NCBI GenBank assembly: GCA_965603075.1
Contig: CBFDBO010000007.1
Span: 62,001 to 126,000, forward strand
Direction of reading: 5' to 3'
Source: JABJOR01 sp965603075
GTDB taxonomy: Bacteria; Pseudomonadota; Alphaproteobacteria; Rhodospirillales; Casp-alpha2
Length of the DNA: 64,000 bases
Shown piece by piece: positions 54,245 through 62,835 of this stretch (positions within the stretch are counted from its first letter, which is position 1; the number at the start of each line of letters is the position of its first letter). The notes beneath the pieces are model-generated. The model saw only the letters and a program-made list of their open reading frames with translations, had not been told where the DNA came from and did no database searches. Position numbers and translations under genes: made by a program.

Positions 54245-54604
54245 CGATGTAATCCTCCCTAAGTATTATAATATAGTGTCTATATTGTGTATATTATGTA
54301 GCGTTTATTATGGCCCCATTCTAACGACAGTTTTAGCCTAGAGGAAACCATTATTAACAATGCCCCCTTGATTTAAATTAATCTATATCCCTTTCGGGAT
54401 AATAACATCATTATAGTGAACAATAAAATCGAGCCTATGGGATCATATATCTTATAAGCTATCTTACAAAACAATCGGCTTCTAAGATGAAATTATTCTT
54501 TATCAATGAGACAATTTTTCTTGTTTGCAAATAAATCCCGATACCGCCATATCGGAATAGAAGAATTGCAAAAATGTTGTGTGTTTTGAGTAGGATTAAC
54601 AGGC
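54245..54604. other. Divergent promoter region between ferredoxin and second mttB
   Basis: A 360-base AT-rich spacer between divergent genes, without a supported frame. A small hairpin CCGATA / TATCGG (54538-54555, 6-base loop) lies 50 bases before the mttB start and could act in its leader. No recognised operator is seen. Confidence 0.5.
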
Positions 54605-56152
54605 ATGCCAGCTATAGAAGAAAACGTTAAAAGTCGCCGTGGTGGTCGCGCTGCACGCAAGGCAATTCGCGAAGCACCCATACCGGACGAAAAACGCGTT
54701 ATCCGACCCGGCATGGAAGGGGGACTTTTCAAACCCCTACGGGATATTGATGTCGGGCGTATTCACGCTGCGGCGTTGAATGTATTGGAAACCATCGGTC
54801 TCGCCGATGCCATTCCCTCTTGTATTGAGTTGGTAACAAAGGCGGGTGGCACATTAACCGATGAGGGGCGTTTGTTGTTTCCCCGTGCTTTGGTTGAAGA
54901 CATCATTGCCAATGCGGGGCGAAATTTCCCCCTTTACGCGCAAGACCCGAAATACGATATGGAGCCTTGGGGTAACAAAGTTCATTTCGGTACGGCGGGG
55001 GCCGCTGTCCATATTTACGATTCCGAAAAACACGAATACAGAGAATCAACCCTGCAAGACCTTCATGAAATTGGTCGCCTGGTCGATAGCCTGACCAATA
55101 TTCACTTTCTTCAACGCCCTGTTGTGCCGCGTGATGTGGTTGAGGCCGAAGCAATGGATATCAATTCGGCTTACGCTTGTGCATCCAGCACGACTAAACA
55201 CATTGGTGTGTCCATGACGACCCCGGAAAGCACGGAAAAAGTGCTTGAGATGTTTCATATGATTGCCGGGGGCGAGGATAAATGGCGGGCGCGACCTTTT
55301 GCCAGCCAGTCCAATTGTTTCGTCGTACCGCCTATGAAATTTGCTGAGGACGCCAGCAAGTGCTTAGAGGTCGCCGTACGGGGCGGTATGCCTGTATTAT
55401 TATTGGCGGCGGGACAAGCCGGCGCCACCAGCCCAGCAGCCTTGGCAGGGGCCGTCATGCAAGAAACTGCCGAAGTTCTAGCGGGTCTTGTTTACGTCAA
55501 TCTTTTGGTGCCCGGACATCCAGCGATCTTCGGTACGTGGCCCTTTGTATCGGATTTACGAACAGGGGCCATGTCGGGTGGCTCAGGCGAGCAAGCGCTT
55601 TTGAGTGCCGCCTGCGCCCAAATGGCAAACTTCTACGATCTTTGTGGCGGCGTGCCCGCGGGTATGACCGACGCCAAAACACCGGACGCGCAACATGGAT
55701 ATGAGAAAGGCTATACCGAAACGCTATTGGCTCACGCAGGCGCGAACATGATTTACGAATCAGCGGGTATGCAGGGCAGCTTGCTCGGGTTTTCTAAAGA
55801 AGCATTGATCATTGATAACGATATGATTGGTGGAATTTTACGGACGATCCGCGGCATTAATGTTACGGAAGACAGTTTATCCATAGAATCATTGCGCAAC
55901 GTTTGTTTGGATGGCCCCGGTCATTATTTAGGCCATGATCAAACCATCGATCTGATGGAATCCGAATATGTCTACCCCTGGATCGGGGATCGCAAAAGCC
56001 CCAAAGAATGGATCGAAACCGGGTCAGATACCATCATGGACAGCGCCCGCCGCAAGGTTAAAGAAATCCTTGAGCAACCTTTTGTGGGACATATCCCACC
56101 GGAGATTGATGCGGAAATTAGGGCGAAGTTTGAGATATTTTTGAACCCTTAA
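54605..56152 (+). CDS. MttB-family methyltransferase, non-pyrrolysine type (copy 2)
   Basis: A 515-residue homologue of trimethylamine:corrinoid methyltransferase, with no in-frame TAG. The N-terminus is basic (KSRRGGRAARKAIRE), as in copy 1. Conserved blocks are VLLLAAGQAGATSPAALAGA, GTWPFVSDLRTGAMSGGSGE, and the C-terminal GMQGSLLGFSKEALIID. It is clearly a distant paralogue of the gene at 42562-44133, not a recent copy. Its last 135 codons are repeated with about 90 % identity at 57286-57714. It is divergent from the AOR unit and converges with a ketopantoate-reductase-like gene, overlapping it by four bases at the stop codons. Substrate is probably a quaternary or tertiary amine. Confidence 0.88.
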   Translation: MPAIEENVKSRRGGRAARKAIREAPIPDEKRVIRPGMEGGLFKPLRDIDVGRIHAAALNVLETIGLADAIPSCIELVTKAGGTLTDEGRLLFPRALVEDIIANAGRNFPLYAQDPKYDMEPWGNKVHFGTAGAAVHIYDSEKHEYRESTLQDLHEIGRLVDSLTNIHFLQRPVVPRDVVEAEAMDINSAYACASSTTKHIGVSMTTPESTEKVLEMFHMIAGGEDKWRARPFASQSNCFVVPPMKFAEDASKCLEVAVRGGMPVLLLAAGQAGATSPAALAGAVMQETAEVLAGLVYVNLLVPGHPAIFGTWPFVSDLRTGAMSGGSGEQALLSAACAQMANFYDLCGGVPAGMTDAKTPDAQHGYEKGYTETLLAHAGANMIYESAGMQGSLLGFSKEALIIDNDMIGGILRTIRGINVTEDSLSIESLRNVCLDGPGHYLGHDQTIDLMESEYVYPWIGDRKSPKEWIETGSDTIMDSARRKVKEILEQPFVGHIPPEIDAEIRAKFEIFLNP

Positions 56153-57126
56153 TACAGGCTATCAATTCGGGCGCGTTGTTGGACCAACGATAGTACCGTA
56201 TCAATCACGGGTGTTTTGGCATTTGCCGCCCGGCCCAATTCTTGAACAGCGGTAAGCAGCGCATCAATTTCCATTGTCCGTCCCGCTTGAAGGTCTTGTA
56301 GCATGGACGTTTTATGGGCACCAACTTTGCCCGCGCCATCAAGGCGATCTTCGATGTTCACGCGGAATTCAACCCCCAGCGTTTCGCCTACGTGTTGTGA
56401 TTCAATCATCATTTGGCGACAAATTTCGCGGGTGCCGGGATCGCTTGTCATAATATCCATCGTTGCATGGGTGAGGGCGCTAACGGGATTAAAGCAAAGA
56501 TTGCCCCATAACTTCTTCCAAATATCATCGCGAATGTTCGTGCGTATGGGGGCTTGAAAACCCGCGCCGATCATAGCGTCGCTGAGCTTTGTGACACGCG
56601 CCGATAGGCTACCGTCTGGCTCGCCTAGGGTAAATTTATCGCCCGAATGATGTTTAATAACACCCGGTTCTATCCGTTCAGCAGCCGGAAAAACCACGCA
56701 CCCAATAGCCCGTTCGGGGCCAATGGATTTCCATTGCACGCCCGCCGGATCAACACTTTCCAAGTAATGGGGTTTGTCATAGCCTTCTAACTTGTAAAAA
56801 TACCACCAAGGAACACCATTTTGGGCCATGATCAAGGGGGTGTCCGGCCCCATAAGAGGTTCCAGTTTATCAAGAATATCAATGGATTGATGCGCTTTTG
56901 TAGCAATAAAAATGTAATCTTGCGGTCCTGCCTCAAAGGGGTTGTCGGTCGCCATAATGTTGGTTGCGATGCGTTCACCACCGTCAATTAATAATTTCAG
57001 CCCCTTTGCCCGAATGGCTTGAAGGGTTTTATTACGGGCGATCACGGTTACTTCATGCCCAGCCAAAGCCATACCGACCGCAATATATCCGCCGATGGCA
57101 CCGGCACCGTATACACAAATTTTCAT
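56149..57126 (-). CDS. Ketopantoate reductase-family protein (ApbA/PanE-like)
   Basis: NADPH-dependent 2-dehydropantoate 2-reductase fold of 325 residues from the ATG at 57126. The N-terminus MKICVYGAGAIGGYIAVG is the Rossmann motif of the family, so the longer frame to 57198 is rejected. The catalytic Lys is in KLWGNLCFNPVSALT (about residue 185-200), followed by VEFRVNIEDRL and the C-terminal helix domain (HKTSMLQDLQAGRTMEIDAL). Paralogues with other 2-oxo acid substrates are common, and this gene sits between an mttB gene and its broken duplicate, far from pantothenate genes, so a catabolic role is possible. Confidence 0.86.
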   Translation of the reverse strand: MKICVYGAGAIGGYIAVGMALAGHEVTVIARNKTLQAIRAKGLKLLIDGGERIATNIMATDNPFEAGPQDYIFIATKAHQSIDILDKLEPLMGPDTPLIMAQNGVPWWYFYKLEGYDKPHYLESVDPAGVQWKSIGPERAIGCVVFPAAERIEPGVIKHHSGDKFTLGEPDGSLSARVTKLSDAMIGAGFQAPIRTNIRDDIWKKLWGNLCFNPVSALTHATMDIMTSDPGTREICRQMMIESQHVGETLGVEFRVNIEDRLDGAGKVGAHKTSMLQDLQAGRTMEIDALLTAVQELGRAANAKTPVIDTVLSLVQQRARIDSLY

Positions 57127-57232
57127 GCTAAAAACCTTATGATTAAAATTGCTCGTAAATGAGATTTGCAAATTTTTATCATGGTGCAACGCACACACCT
57201 ACACCCGAAAGCCTTAATGAAAAAAGCAATCA

Positions 57233-57272
57233 GGTAGGAAAGGGTAGGAAGAGGTAGGAAAGAGTAGGGGAA
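57233..57272 (+). repeat. Imperfect 10-bp purine-rich tandem repeat
   Basis: Four units of the type GGTAGGAAAG (third unit identical to the first, second and fourth diverged) stand directly at the left border of the duplicated mttB fragment. The strand is almost pure purine. It may mark the recombination joint of the duplication. Confidence 0.8.
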
Positions 57273-57285
57273 CTTAGGGGCCAAC

Positions 57286-57714
57286 TTGATTTACGAATCA
57301 GCGGGCATGCAGGGCAGCTTACTTGGGTTCTCTAAAGAAGCATTGGTCATTGATAACGATATGATCGGTGGAATTTTACGAACCATCCGCGGCATTAATG
57401 TTACGGAAGACAGCTTATCCATTGAATCATTGCGCAGCGTTTGCATAGACGGGCCCGGTCATTATTTAGGGCATAATCAGACAATCGAGCTGATGGAATC
57501 TGAATATGTCTATCCCTTAATCGGGGACCGTAAAAGCCCCAAAGAATGGATCGAAACGAGATCAGACACCATCATGGATAGCGCCCGCCGCAAGGTTAAA
57601 GAAATCCTTGGGCAACCCATGCCGGGGCATATTCCGGCGGAGATTGATGCGGAGATTAGGGCGAAGTTTGAAATTTTTTGGAGCGTTAATGAAGGGGAAA
57701 ACTCAGGATTTTAG
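57286..57714 (+). pseudogene. Truncated duplicate of the mttB copy 2 3' end
   Basis: Codes for 142 residues that match the last part of the MttB protein at 54605-56152 from MIYESAGMQGSLLGFSKE onwards, with about eleven exchanges in 134 residues (for example IIDND to VIDND and GHDQTIDL to GHNQTIEL). Homology begins at about 57277; the 5' three quarters of the gene are missing, so only a TTG is available as start and no catalytic barrel can form. The C-terminus runs on to SVNEGENSGF after losing the original stop. It is a remnant of a tandem duplication or of a second allele brought in by recombination. Confidence 0.9.
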
Positions 57715-57875
57715 CGATTTTAAACATCTAGACATGCGAGTGAAATAACCAGATTCCAATATCCTATTCCACGGCTAATGCGCGGGTTGAGTTAGGGTAT
57801 TGGCTCTTGCCATCACTGATTTATATACTATATGTTCAATGGTACTTATGAAATTTCAACCAGAAAGATATAAGT

Positions 57876-58157
57876 ATGCAGAAGCTGAAACTCATTTTAG
57901 AAAATTGTTATGGTATCGGGCAATTTGACCACCCATTCGATTTCTCAAAATCCCCCACTTTTTTAGTGTACGCACCAAACGGGACGATGAAGTCATCTTT
58001 AGCTCGAACGCTGCAATATTTTGCAGATAGAGAAACTGATCCTCCATGTGATCGTTTTTTTCCAGATCGTGATTCAAAGTATGATCTGTTCATTGATGAT
58101 CAACTTTGTGAGGATAACGTCAACATATTGGTAGTTGATCCAGAACAGCCTGATTAG
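57876..58157 (+). CDS. N-terminal piece of an interrupted AAA/SMC-like ATPase
   Basis: Ninety-three codons that begin MQKLKLILENCYGIGQFDHP and include a P-loop-like segment YAPNGTMKSSLARTL at about residues 30-44. The motif departs from the Walker A consensus: Ala replaces the first Gly and Met replaces the Gly before the Lys, while Lys-Ser are kept. The frame is closed by a TAG at 58155-58157; the same frame then stays open without a stop to 60059. Downstream codons directly after the TAG (DTSHKISTFLASSELKQAY) read like the natural continuation, so this is one gene with a nonsense codon at position 94. As it stands, the piece is probably not functional alone. Confidence 0.75.
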   Translation: MQKLKLILENCYGIGQFDHPFDFSKSPTFLVYAPNGTMKSSLARTLQYFADRETDPPCDRFFPDRDSKYDLFIDDQLCEDNVNILVVDPEQPD

Positions 58158-58232
58158 GACACATCTCACAAAATTAGCACCTTTTTAGCAAGCAGCGAAT
58201 TAAAGCAGGCGTATGATGCGATCTATGTCGAG

Positions 58233-60059
58233 TTGGGAAAGAGAAAAGTTGACTTTGTCAAGAAGCTTAAGAAGACATCACAAAGTACTGACTGTGAAAA
58301 AGAGTTCATAAGTACATTTATGAACAACGACCAAGATAATTTTTTCGACTTGTTATTAGTAGCTTCGCAATCTCTTAATGATGATACCCAGCTTTTCAGG
58401 TTCAGGTATAACGATGTTTTTGACAAAAAAGGAAACGTGAAAAAATTTCTGGAGAAAAATCAAGAATTTTTGGATCAATATATCAATGCGTACGTAGGGC
58501 TGCTTCGAGATTCGTCTGTTTTTAACATCTCAGGAAAATCTTTTGGGACGTACCAAGTAGATCAATTGATAAAGTCAGTTGCTGATGACTCGTTTTTTGA
58601 GGCAGGCCATAAAATTGAGTTGGCCGGAAACAAGACTGTCGGGTCTTCCAATGAACTTAAGGTAATTGTCGACGAGGAAATTGAACGAATAGTTCATAAT
58701 GCCGAATTGAAGGAAATATTTGACAAAGTTGACAAGGCGATCGGATCAAATGTGGAATTGAGAGCTTTCAAATCGTTAATTGAGAAAGACAATCTTATCC
58801 TATTGGAACTAGGGGATTACGAGCAGTTCAAACAAAAAGTTTGGCTTGGTTACCTAAATGAGTTGAACTCTGACGTTCAGGAAATCTGTGATTATTTTGA
58901 GACACAGAAGGCGGAACTCAAACGGATTTTCGACGAAGCAAAAAAAGATGTTCTTATTTGGCAGGATTTGATCACGACGTTTAATGCACGGTTCTATGTC
59001 CCATTTAAGGTTGTTATTTCTAACCAAGAGGATGTAATTCTAAAAGAAGAAGGTGCCAATCTAGAGTTTGTCTACTCCGATAGAGGTCAAGAAGCGATTG
59101 GATGTGGAAAAAAGTCGTTGCTTGATATAATTAGTAAGGGCGAGCAACGCGCATTCTACATACTACAGCTGCTTTTCGATATTGAATCAAGAAGAAACAA
59201 TGACTCAAATTGCCTAATTGTTTTCGATGATATTGCGGACTCTTTCGACTATAAAAACAAATTTGCGATCATTGAATACATCAAGGATTTACATGAAGAA
59301 TCCACCTTCAAGATTATAATCCTCACACACAATTTTGATTTCTATAGGACTGTGGCCTCGCGTCTCTATCTAAAACGAGAACATGCGGTGCTCATGGGAA
59401 CAAAGGATGATGATGGGACGATCAAGCTTCTTCAAGGTCAATATGTGAAGGATGCGTTTGATCACCTTTCTGGTCGTATTCTTGAAGAAAAGGTTTTTGT
59501 TACGCTAATCCCGTTTTTGAGAAACCTAGTGCAATACTCAGGACATAAGAACTCTGATGATTTCAGAACCTTGACGAAATGCCTCCACATAAAGCCCGGA
59601 TCAGAGGCGGTATTGGCTCAAGATATTGTTCAAATTTGGAGGAAACGATTTAGAAGATACCAGGCAGAAACTTTCGAGTTTGTGGGCGAAGCTATCGTCG
59701 ACATGGTTTACCGTTTGGCTGACGCAATCGTTGTTGAGGGTGATACGGTTGACGAAATAGTGTTAGAAAATAAAGTAACACTGGCTATCGCAGTTCGATT
59801 GAAAGCAGAAGAGTTCATGATCGCGTCTATCGAAGACCTTGAACTGGATCAGATAGGTAGCAATCAAACCGCTGAGTTATACAAGAGCTATAAGAGCTGC
59901 ACTGTATATGATGCAGGTGCAGACAGGACTTTAAACAAGGTCATTCTTATGACCCCAGAGAACATCCACCTGAACGCCTTCATGTACGAACCACTGATTG
60001 ATATATCTATTATGCATTTGACCAATCTCTATAATGAGGTGAAGGCCATAGGAACCTAG
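58233..60059 (+). CDS. C-terminal bulk of the interrupted AAA/SMC-like ATPase, possible defence protein
   Basis: Open frame continuing that of 57876-58157; the TTG at 58233 is only the first formal start codon after the TAG, and the coding frame is open from 58158. Without the TAG the protein would have 727 residues. Long helical, charged segments (about 60-260) suggest a coiled-coil arm. Then come LLDIISKGEQRAFYILQLLF in place of an ABC-type signature, a Walker B CLIVFDDIADSFD and an H-loop LTHNFDFYR. This is the AAA_13/RloC-like architecture seen in phage-defence and anticodon-nuclease ATPases, but no nuclease motif was recognised. The DNA is visibly more AT-rich than the flanking genes, which suggests transfer. 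Confidence 0.68.
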   Translation: MGKRKVDFVKKLKKTSQSTDCEKEFISTFMNNDQDNFFDLLLVASQSLNDDTQLFRFRYNDVFDKKGNVKKFLEKNQEFLDQYINAYVGLLRDSSVFNISGKSFGTYQVDQLIKSVADDSFFEAGHKIELAGNKTVGSSNELKVIVDEEIERIVHNAELKEIFDKVDKAIGSNVELRAFKSLIEKDNLILLELGDYEQFKQKVWLGYLNELNSDVQEICDYFETQKAELKRIFDEAKKDVLIWQDLITTFNARFYVPFKVVISNQEDVILKEEGANLEFVYSDRGQEAIGCGKKSLLDIISKGEQRAFYILQLLFDIESRRNNDSNCLIVFDDIADSFDYKNKFAIIEYIKDLHEESTFKIIILTHNFDFYRTVASRLYLKREHAVLMGTKDDDGTIKLLQGQYVKDAFDHLSGRILEEKVFVTLIPFLRNLVQYSGHKNSDDFRTLTKCLHIKPGSEAVLAQDIVQIWRKRFRRYQAETFEFVGEAIVDMVYRLADAIVVEGDTVDEIVLENKVTLAIAVRLKAEEFMIASIEDLELDQIGSNQTAELYKSYKSCTVYDAGADRTLNKVILMTPENIHLNAFMYEPLIDISIMHLTNLYNEVKAIGT

Positions 60060-60235
60060 TGTTAAGCGTATGACTAGACTGAAAATTTATTTGGCGGCTG
60101 TGGCGATGTCCGGTTCTGGCTATACACGGACACTTGAATACACCTTATCAACACCCCTGTTATTCGCACAATAGCGGACATTAAAGCATCTTGTAGCGAT
60201 TAGGTCAGAGTAATTCTATTTTGAAATACAGGATC

Positions 60236-60253
60236 AAAGGAGCGTGCTCCTTT
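60236..60253. terminator. Perfect 8-bp hairpin, distal
   Basis: AAAGGAGC and GCTCCTTT with a two-base centre. With the next hairpin it forms a tandem pair behind the leftward HAD gene; it also faces the end of the rightward ATPase gene. No strong U tract follows. Confidence 0.45.
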
Positions 60254-60259
60254 GTGGGT

Positions 60260-60274
60260 TTGGGCAAAGCCCAA
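60260..60274 (-). terminator. Hairpin directly behind the HAD gene
   Basis: TTGGGC and GCCCAA around AAA, immediately adjacent to the stop codon of the leftward HAD gene. It may be a short terminator or 3'-end structure; the U tract is missing. Confidence 0.45.
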
Positions 60275-61012
60275 TTACGCCAGCAATGCTGGCAATTCTG
60301 TAATATCAGCGAGCACATAATCCGTCAGGGCGATTAAATCTTCGTATTTACTGTTGCCTGTGAGCACGCCGACATTAAAAGCGACCCCGGCGTTATTGCC
60401 CATTTCTATGTCGTGGCGGTTGTCGCCGACGACGATGACTTGGGAAGGTTTTAGTCCAAGTTGTTTGCAGAACCCGTTCACCATGCCGGGGCCCGGCTTT
60501 GGGCCGTGACCGCTGTTATAGCCGGCAATAAAATCGAATAAGTGGTCACAATTGAAATGTTTTAACATGGCGAGCGCGCTGGTTTCGCTATCGCTGGTGG
60601 CGACACCTAAACTGAAATCAAGCCCGCGTAGTTGTTGTAAAATAACGGGTAAGTCTGTGACTGGCGTGGCGCTCTCGAGGCCGTACGTATTGAACGTATG
60701 GCTGATCACGTCATAAAGTTCGGTGATTTCCCAATCGCCTTTCAGGTGGTCATTCCACGCCTCGGCAATTTCATAATTTGTATGGGCCCCCAGTAAACTG
60801 CCCGCCGATACCGTATTTTGGTCCGGCATCCATCCACCAGCGAGCATCAATTCATTGGCGAGGGCTTGATCGCCCCGGGCCGCCAAAAGGGCCGCGCGGT
60901 GGTTGAGGGGCATCCAAGTGGCGGCGTAGTCGAACAAGGTGCCGTCTTTATCAAAAAGGATGCCTTTTATGTTGCTGAAATCTGTCGTGTAATCTGTCAT
61001 GTAATCTGTCAT
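60275..61012 (-). CDS. HAD-superfamily phosphatase (phosphoglycolate phosphatase-like)
   Basis: Cytosolic haloacid-dehalogenase-type hydrolase. Motif I is ILFDKDGTLFDY, with the two catalytic Asp; motif II is LGVATSD with the Ser/Thr; motif III and IV are in KPGPGM and VIVVGDNRHDIEMG. A helical cap of the C1 type lies in between. About 245 residues from the ATG at 61012. The start is uncertain: the frame is open to a TTG at 61048, further ATGs are at 61024 and 61000, and none has a good ribosome site. The first codons are a threefold 12-base repeat giving TDYMTDYTTDF. The product may be phosphoglycolate or another sugar phosphate. Confidence 0.85.
   Translation of the reverse strand: MTDYMTDYTTDFSNIKGILFDKDGTLFDYAATWMPLNHRAALLAARGDQALANELMLAGGWMPDQNTVSAGSLLGAHTNYEIAEAWNDHLKGDWEITELYDVISHTFNTYGLESATPVTDLPVILQQLRGLDFSLGVATSDSETSALAMLKHFNCDHLFDFIAGYNSGHGPKPGPGMVNGFCKQLGLKPSQVIVVGDNRHDIEMGNNAGVAFNVGVLTGNSKYEDLIALTDYVLADITELPALLA
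60977..61012 (-). repeat. Threefold 12-base tandem repeat at the start of the HAD gene
   Basis: ATGACAGATTAC occurs twice without change and a third time as ACGACAGATTTC, all in frame. The repeat multiplies the start codon, so translation could begin at either of two equivalent ATGs. Confidence 0.88.
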
Positions 61013-61146
61013 GGGGCATTGCATGCCACGGGGGATGGGTGAAATCAAGAAGAATAGGTCGGAATTGTGTTGGTAGAGTATGCCCTAATATGGGACCTTA
61101 GCCATATAAGTTCGCATATGAATGAGTGATATGAATAGGGGATGTC

Positions 61147-62829
61147 ATGAATACAGATGAATTTGATTATGTAATCGTTGGTGCAGGCTCCGCCGGGTGC
61201 GTATTGGCGGACCGGTTGAGCGCTGATGGTAAAAACACGGTTTGTGTTTTGGAATTTGGCGGTTCTGACAAATCGATTTTCATTCAAATGCCAACGGCGC
61301 TCTCTATTCCCATGAATTCACCCAAGTATGACTGGGGTTTTCATACCGAACCAGAACCCGGTTTAAATGGGCGAACCATTCATCAAGCCCGCGGCAAAGT
61401 GCTCGGCGGTTCTTCATCCATTAACGGTATGGCTTACGTGCGGGGCCATGCGGGTGATTTCGATGAATGGGAAGCAAGCGGGGCAAAGGGTTGGGGGTAT
61501 CAAAACTGTTTGCCGTATTTCCGTCGTGGCGAGGGCTGTGTTTACGGCGAGGACTCCTACCGGGGCGAGGACGGACCGCTTGGTACGTGCAACGGAAACA
61601 ATATGAAAAACCCGCTTTATAAAGCATTTATCGAAGCGGGCGAAAAAGCGGGCTATTTGAAGACCGATGATTACAACGGTTATCAACAAGAAGGTTTTGG
61701 TCGTATGGATATGACGGTCAAAGGCGGCGTTCGTAGCTCTACGTCCAATGCCTATTTAAAACCCGCCATGTCACGGCCAAACTTAACCGTGATCACCCAC
61801 GCGCTGACCCAGCGTGTTTTGTTGGAGGGTAAAAAAGCCGTTGGCGTTGAATACAAAAAAGGCGAAAAAATTAGCCAAGTCAAAGCCCGTAAGGAAGTCA
61901 TCTTATCGGCGGGTGCCATCGGCTCACCCCACATTTTATTGCTGTCTGGCATCGGCCCCGCCGATCATTTGAAGGATGTGGGGATTGAGGTTAAACACGA
62001 GCTACCCGGTGTGGGCGAGAATTTACAAGATCATCTTGAGGTCTGGGTTCAACAAGCCTGTACCCAACCCATCACGCTGGCCAGTGTGATGAACCCGGTT
62101 TCTAAGTTCTTCATCGGTGCGCGTTGGTTCTTCTTTAAATCTGGTCTAGGGGCAACCAATCATTTCGAATCGTGCGCCTTTATGCGTTCCAAACCCGGCA
62201 TTGCTTACCCAGATATCCAATACCACTTTATGCCCGCCGCGATGGCCTATGATGGATCGTCCAGCGAAGTGCAACAGGGCTTCCAAGTCCATGTGGGCCA
62301 TAATAAACCCAAAAGCCGAGGGCGTATTACGCTGAAGACCAATAACCCGGCGGATAAACCAAGTATGTTCTTTAATTATCTGGACCATGAAGATGACCGC
62401 GAAGGTTTTCGGGCCTGTGTCCGACTGAGCCGGGAAATTTACGCGCAATCCCCGTTTGATCCCTTCCGGGGCGATGAAATTGCACCGGGTAAGGATGTGC
62501 AATCCGATGATGAAATCGATCAGTGGGTCGCCAATACCGCGGAAACAGCCCTGCACCCCAGTTGTGCTTGCAAGATGGGAAGTGCGTCTGATCCCATGGC
62601 GGTTGTAGACGCGCAAACCCGGGTGATTGGAATGGAAAACCTGCGGGTTGTGGATTCTTCTATTATGCCAACGGTTACAAATGGCAACTTAAATGCACCG
62701 ACAATTATGATTGGCGAAAAAGCCGCGGACATGATTTTGGGCAATGATCCTCTCCCCCCCTCAAATGCACCTGTCTTCAAAGCCCCCGGCATTGAAGGAA
62801 CGCAACGAACAGGCACACCGGAGCGATAA
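61147..62829 (+). CDS. GMC-family oxidoreductase, choline dehydrogenase-like
   Basis: FAD-dependent alcohol oxidoreductase of 560 residues, close to BetA in size. The FAD motif VIVGAGSAGCVLADRLS is at residues about 11-27. GMC signature 1 is in RGKVLGGSSSINGMAYVRGH (about 81-100) and signature 2 in GAIGSPHILLLSGIGP (about 257-272). The catalytic His-Asn pair is expected in the C-terminal LHPSCACKMG and NGNLNAPTIM segments. BetA oxidises choline to betaine aldehyde, the precursor of glycine betaine, which would link to the betaine-type genes in this region; other alcohols are possible for the family. The next gene starts seven bases on. Confidence 0.9.
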   Translation: MNTDEFDYVIVGAGSAGCVLADRLSADGKNTVCVLEFGGSDKSIFIQMPTALSIPMNSPKYDWGFHTEPEPGLNGRTIHQARGKVLGGSSSINGMAYVRGHAGDFDEWEASGAKGWGYQNCLPYFRRGEGCVYGEDSYRGEDGPLGTCNGNNMKNPLYKAFIEAGEKAGYLKTDDYNGYQQEGFGRMDMTVKGGVRSSTSNAYLKPAMSRPNLTVITHALTQRVLLEGKKAVGVEYKKGEKISQVKARKEVILSAGAIGSPHILLLSGIGPADHLKDVGIEVKHELPGVGENLQDHLEVWVQQACTQPITLASVMNPVSKFFIGARWFFFKSGLGATNHFESCAFMRSKPGIAYPDIQYHFMPAAMAYDGSSSEVQQGFQVHVGHNKPKSRGRITLKTNNPADKPSMFFNYLDHEDDREGFRACVRLSREIYAQSPFDPFRGDEIAPGKDVQSDDEIDQWVANTAETALHPSCACKMGSASDPMAVVDAQTRVIGMENLRVVDSSIMPTVTNGNLNAPTIMIGEKAADMILGNDPLPPSNAPVFKAPGIEGTQRTGTPER

Positions 62830-62835
62830 GAATTT

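Noticed and set aside
57286..57714. Functional short MttB protein
   Set aside because: It lacks three quarters of the barrel and has no proper start; it is a truncated duplicate.
58155..58157. Recoding of TAG as pyrrolysine, suggested by MttB-family genes and the in-frame TAG in the ATPase gene
   Set aside because: Both mttB genes are uninterrupted, no pyl genes are seen, and TAG ends ordinary genes here (for example at 9890-9892, 27276-27278 and 51622-51624).
60275..61012. HAD phosphatase as GmhB, which would complete the heptose pathway
   Set aside because: Motif I (FDKDGTLFDY) and the C1-type cap fit phosphoglycolate phosphatase-like proteins and not the GmhB pattern, and the gene is 30 kb away.
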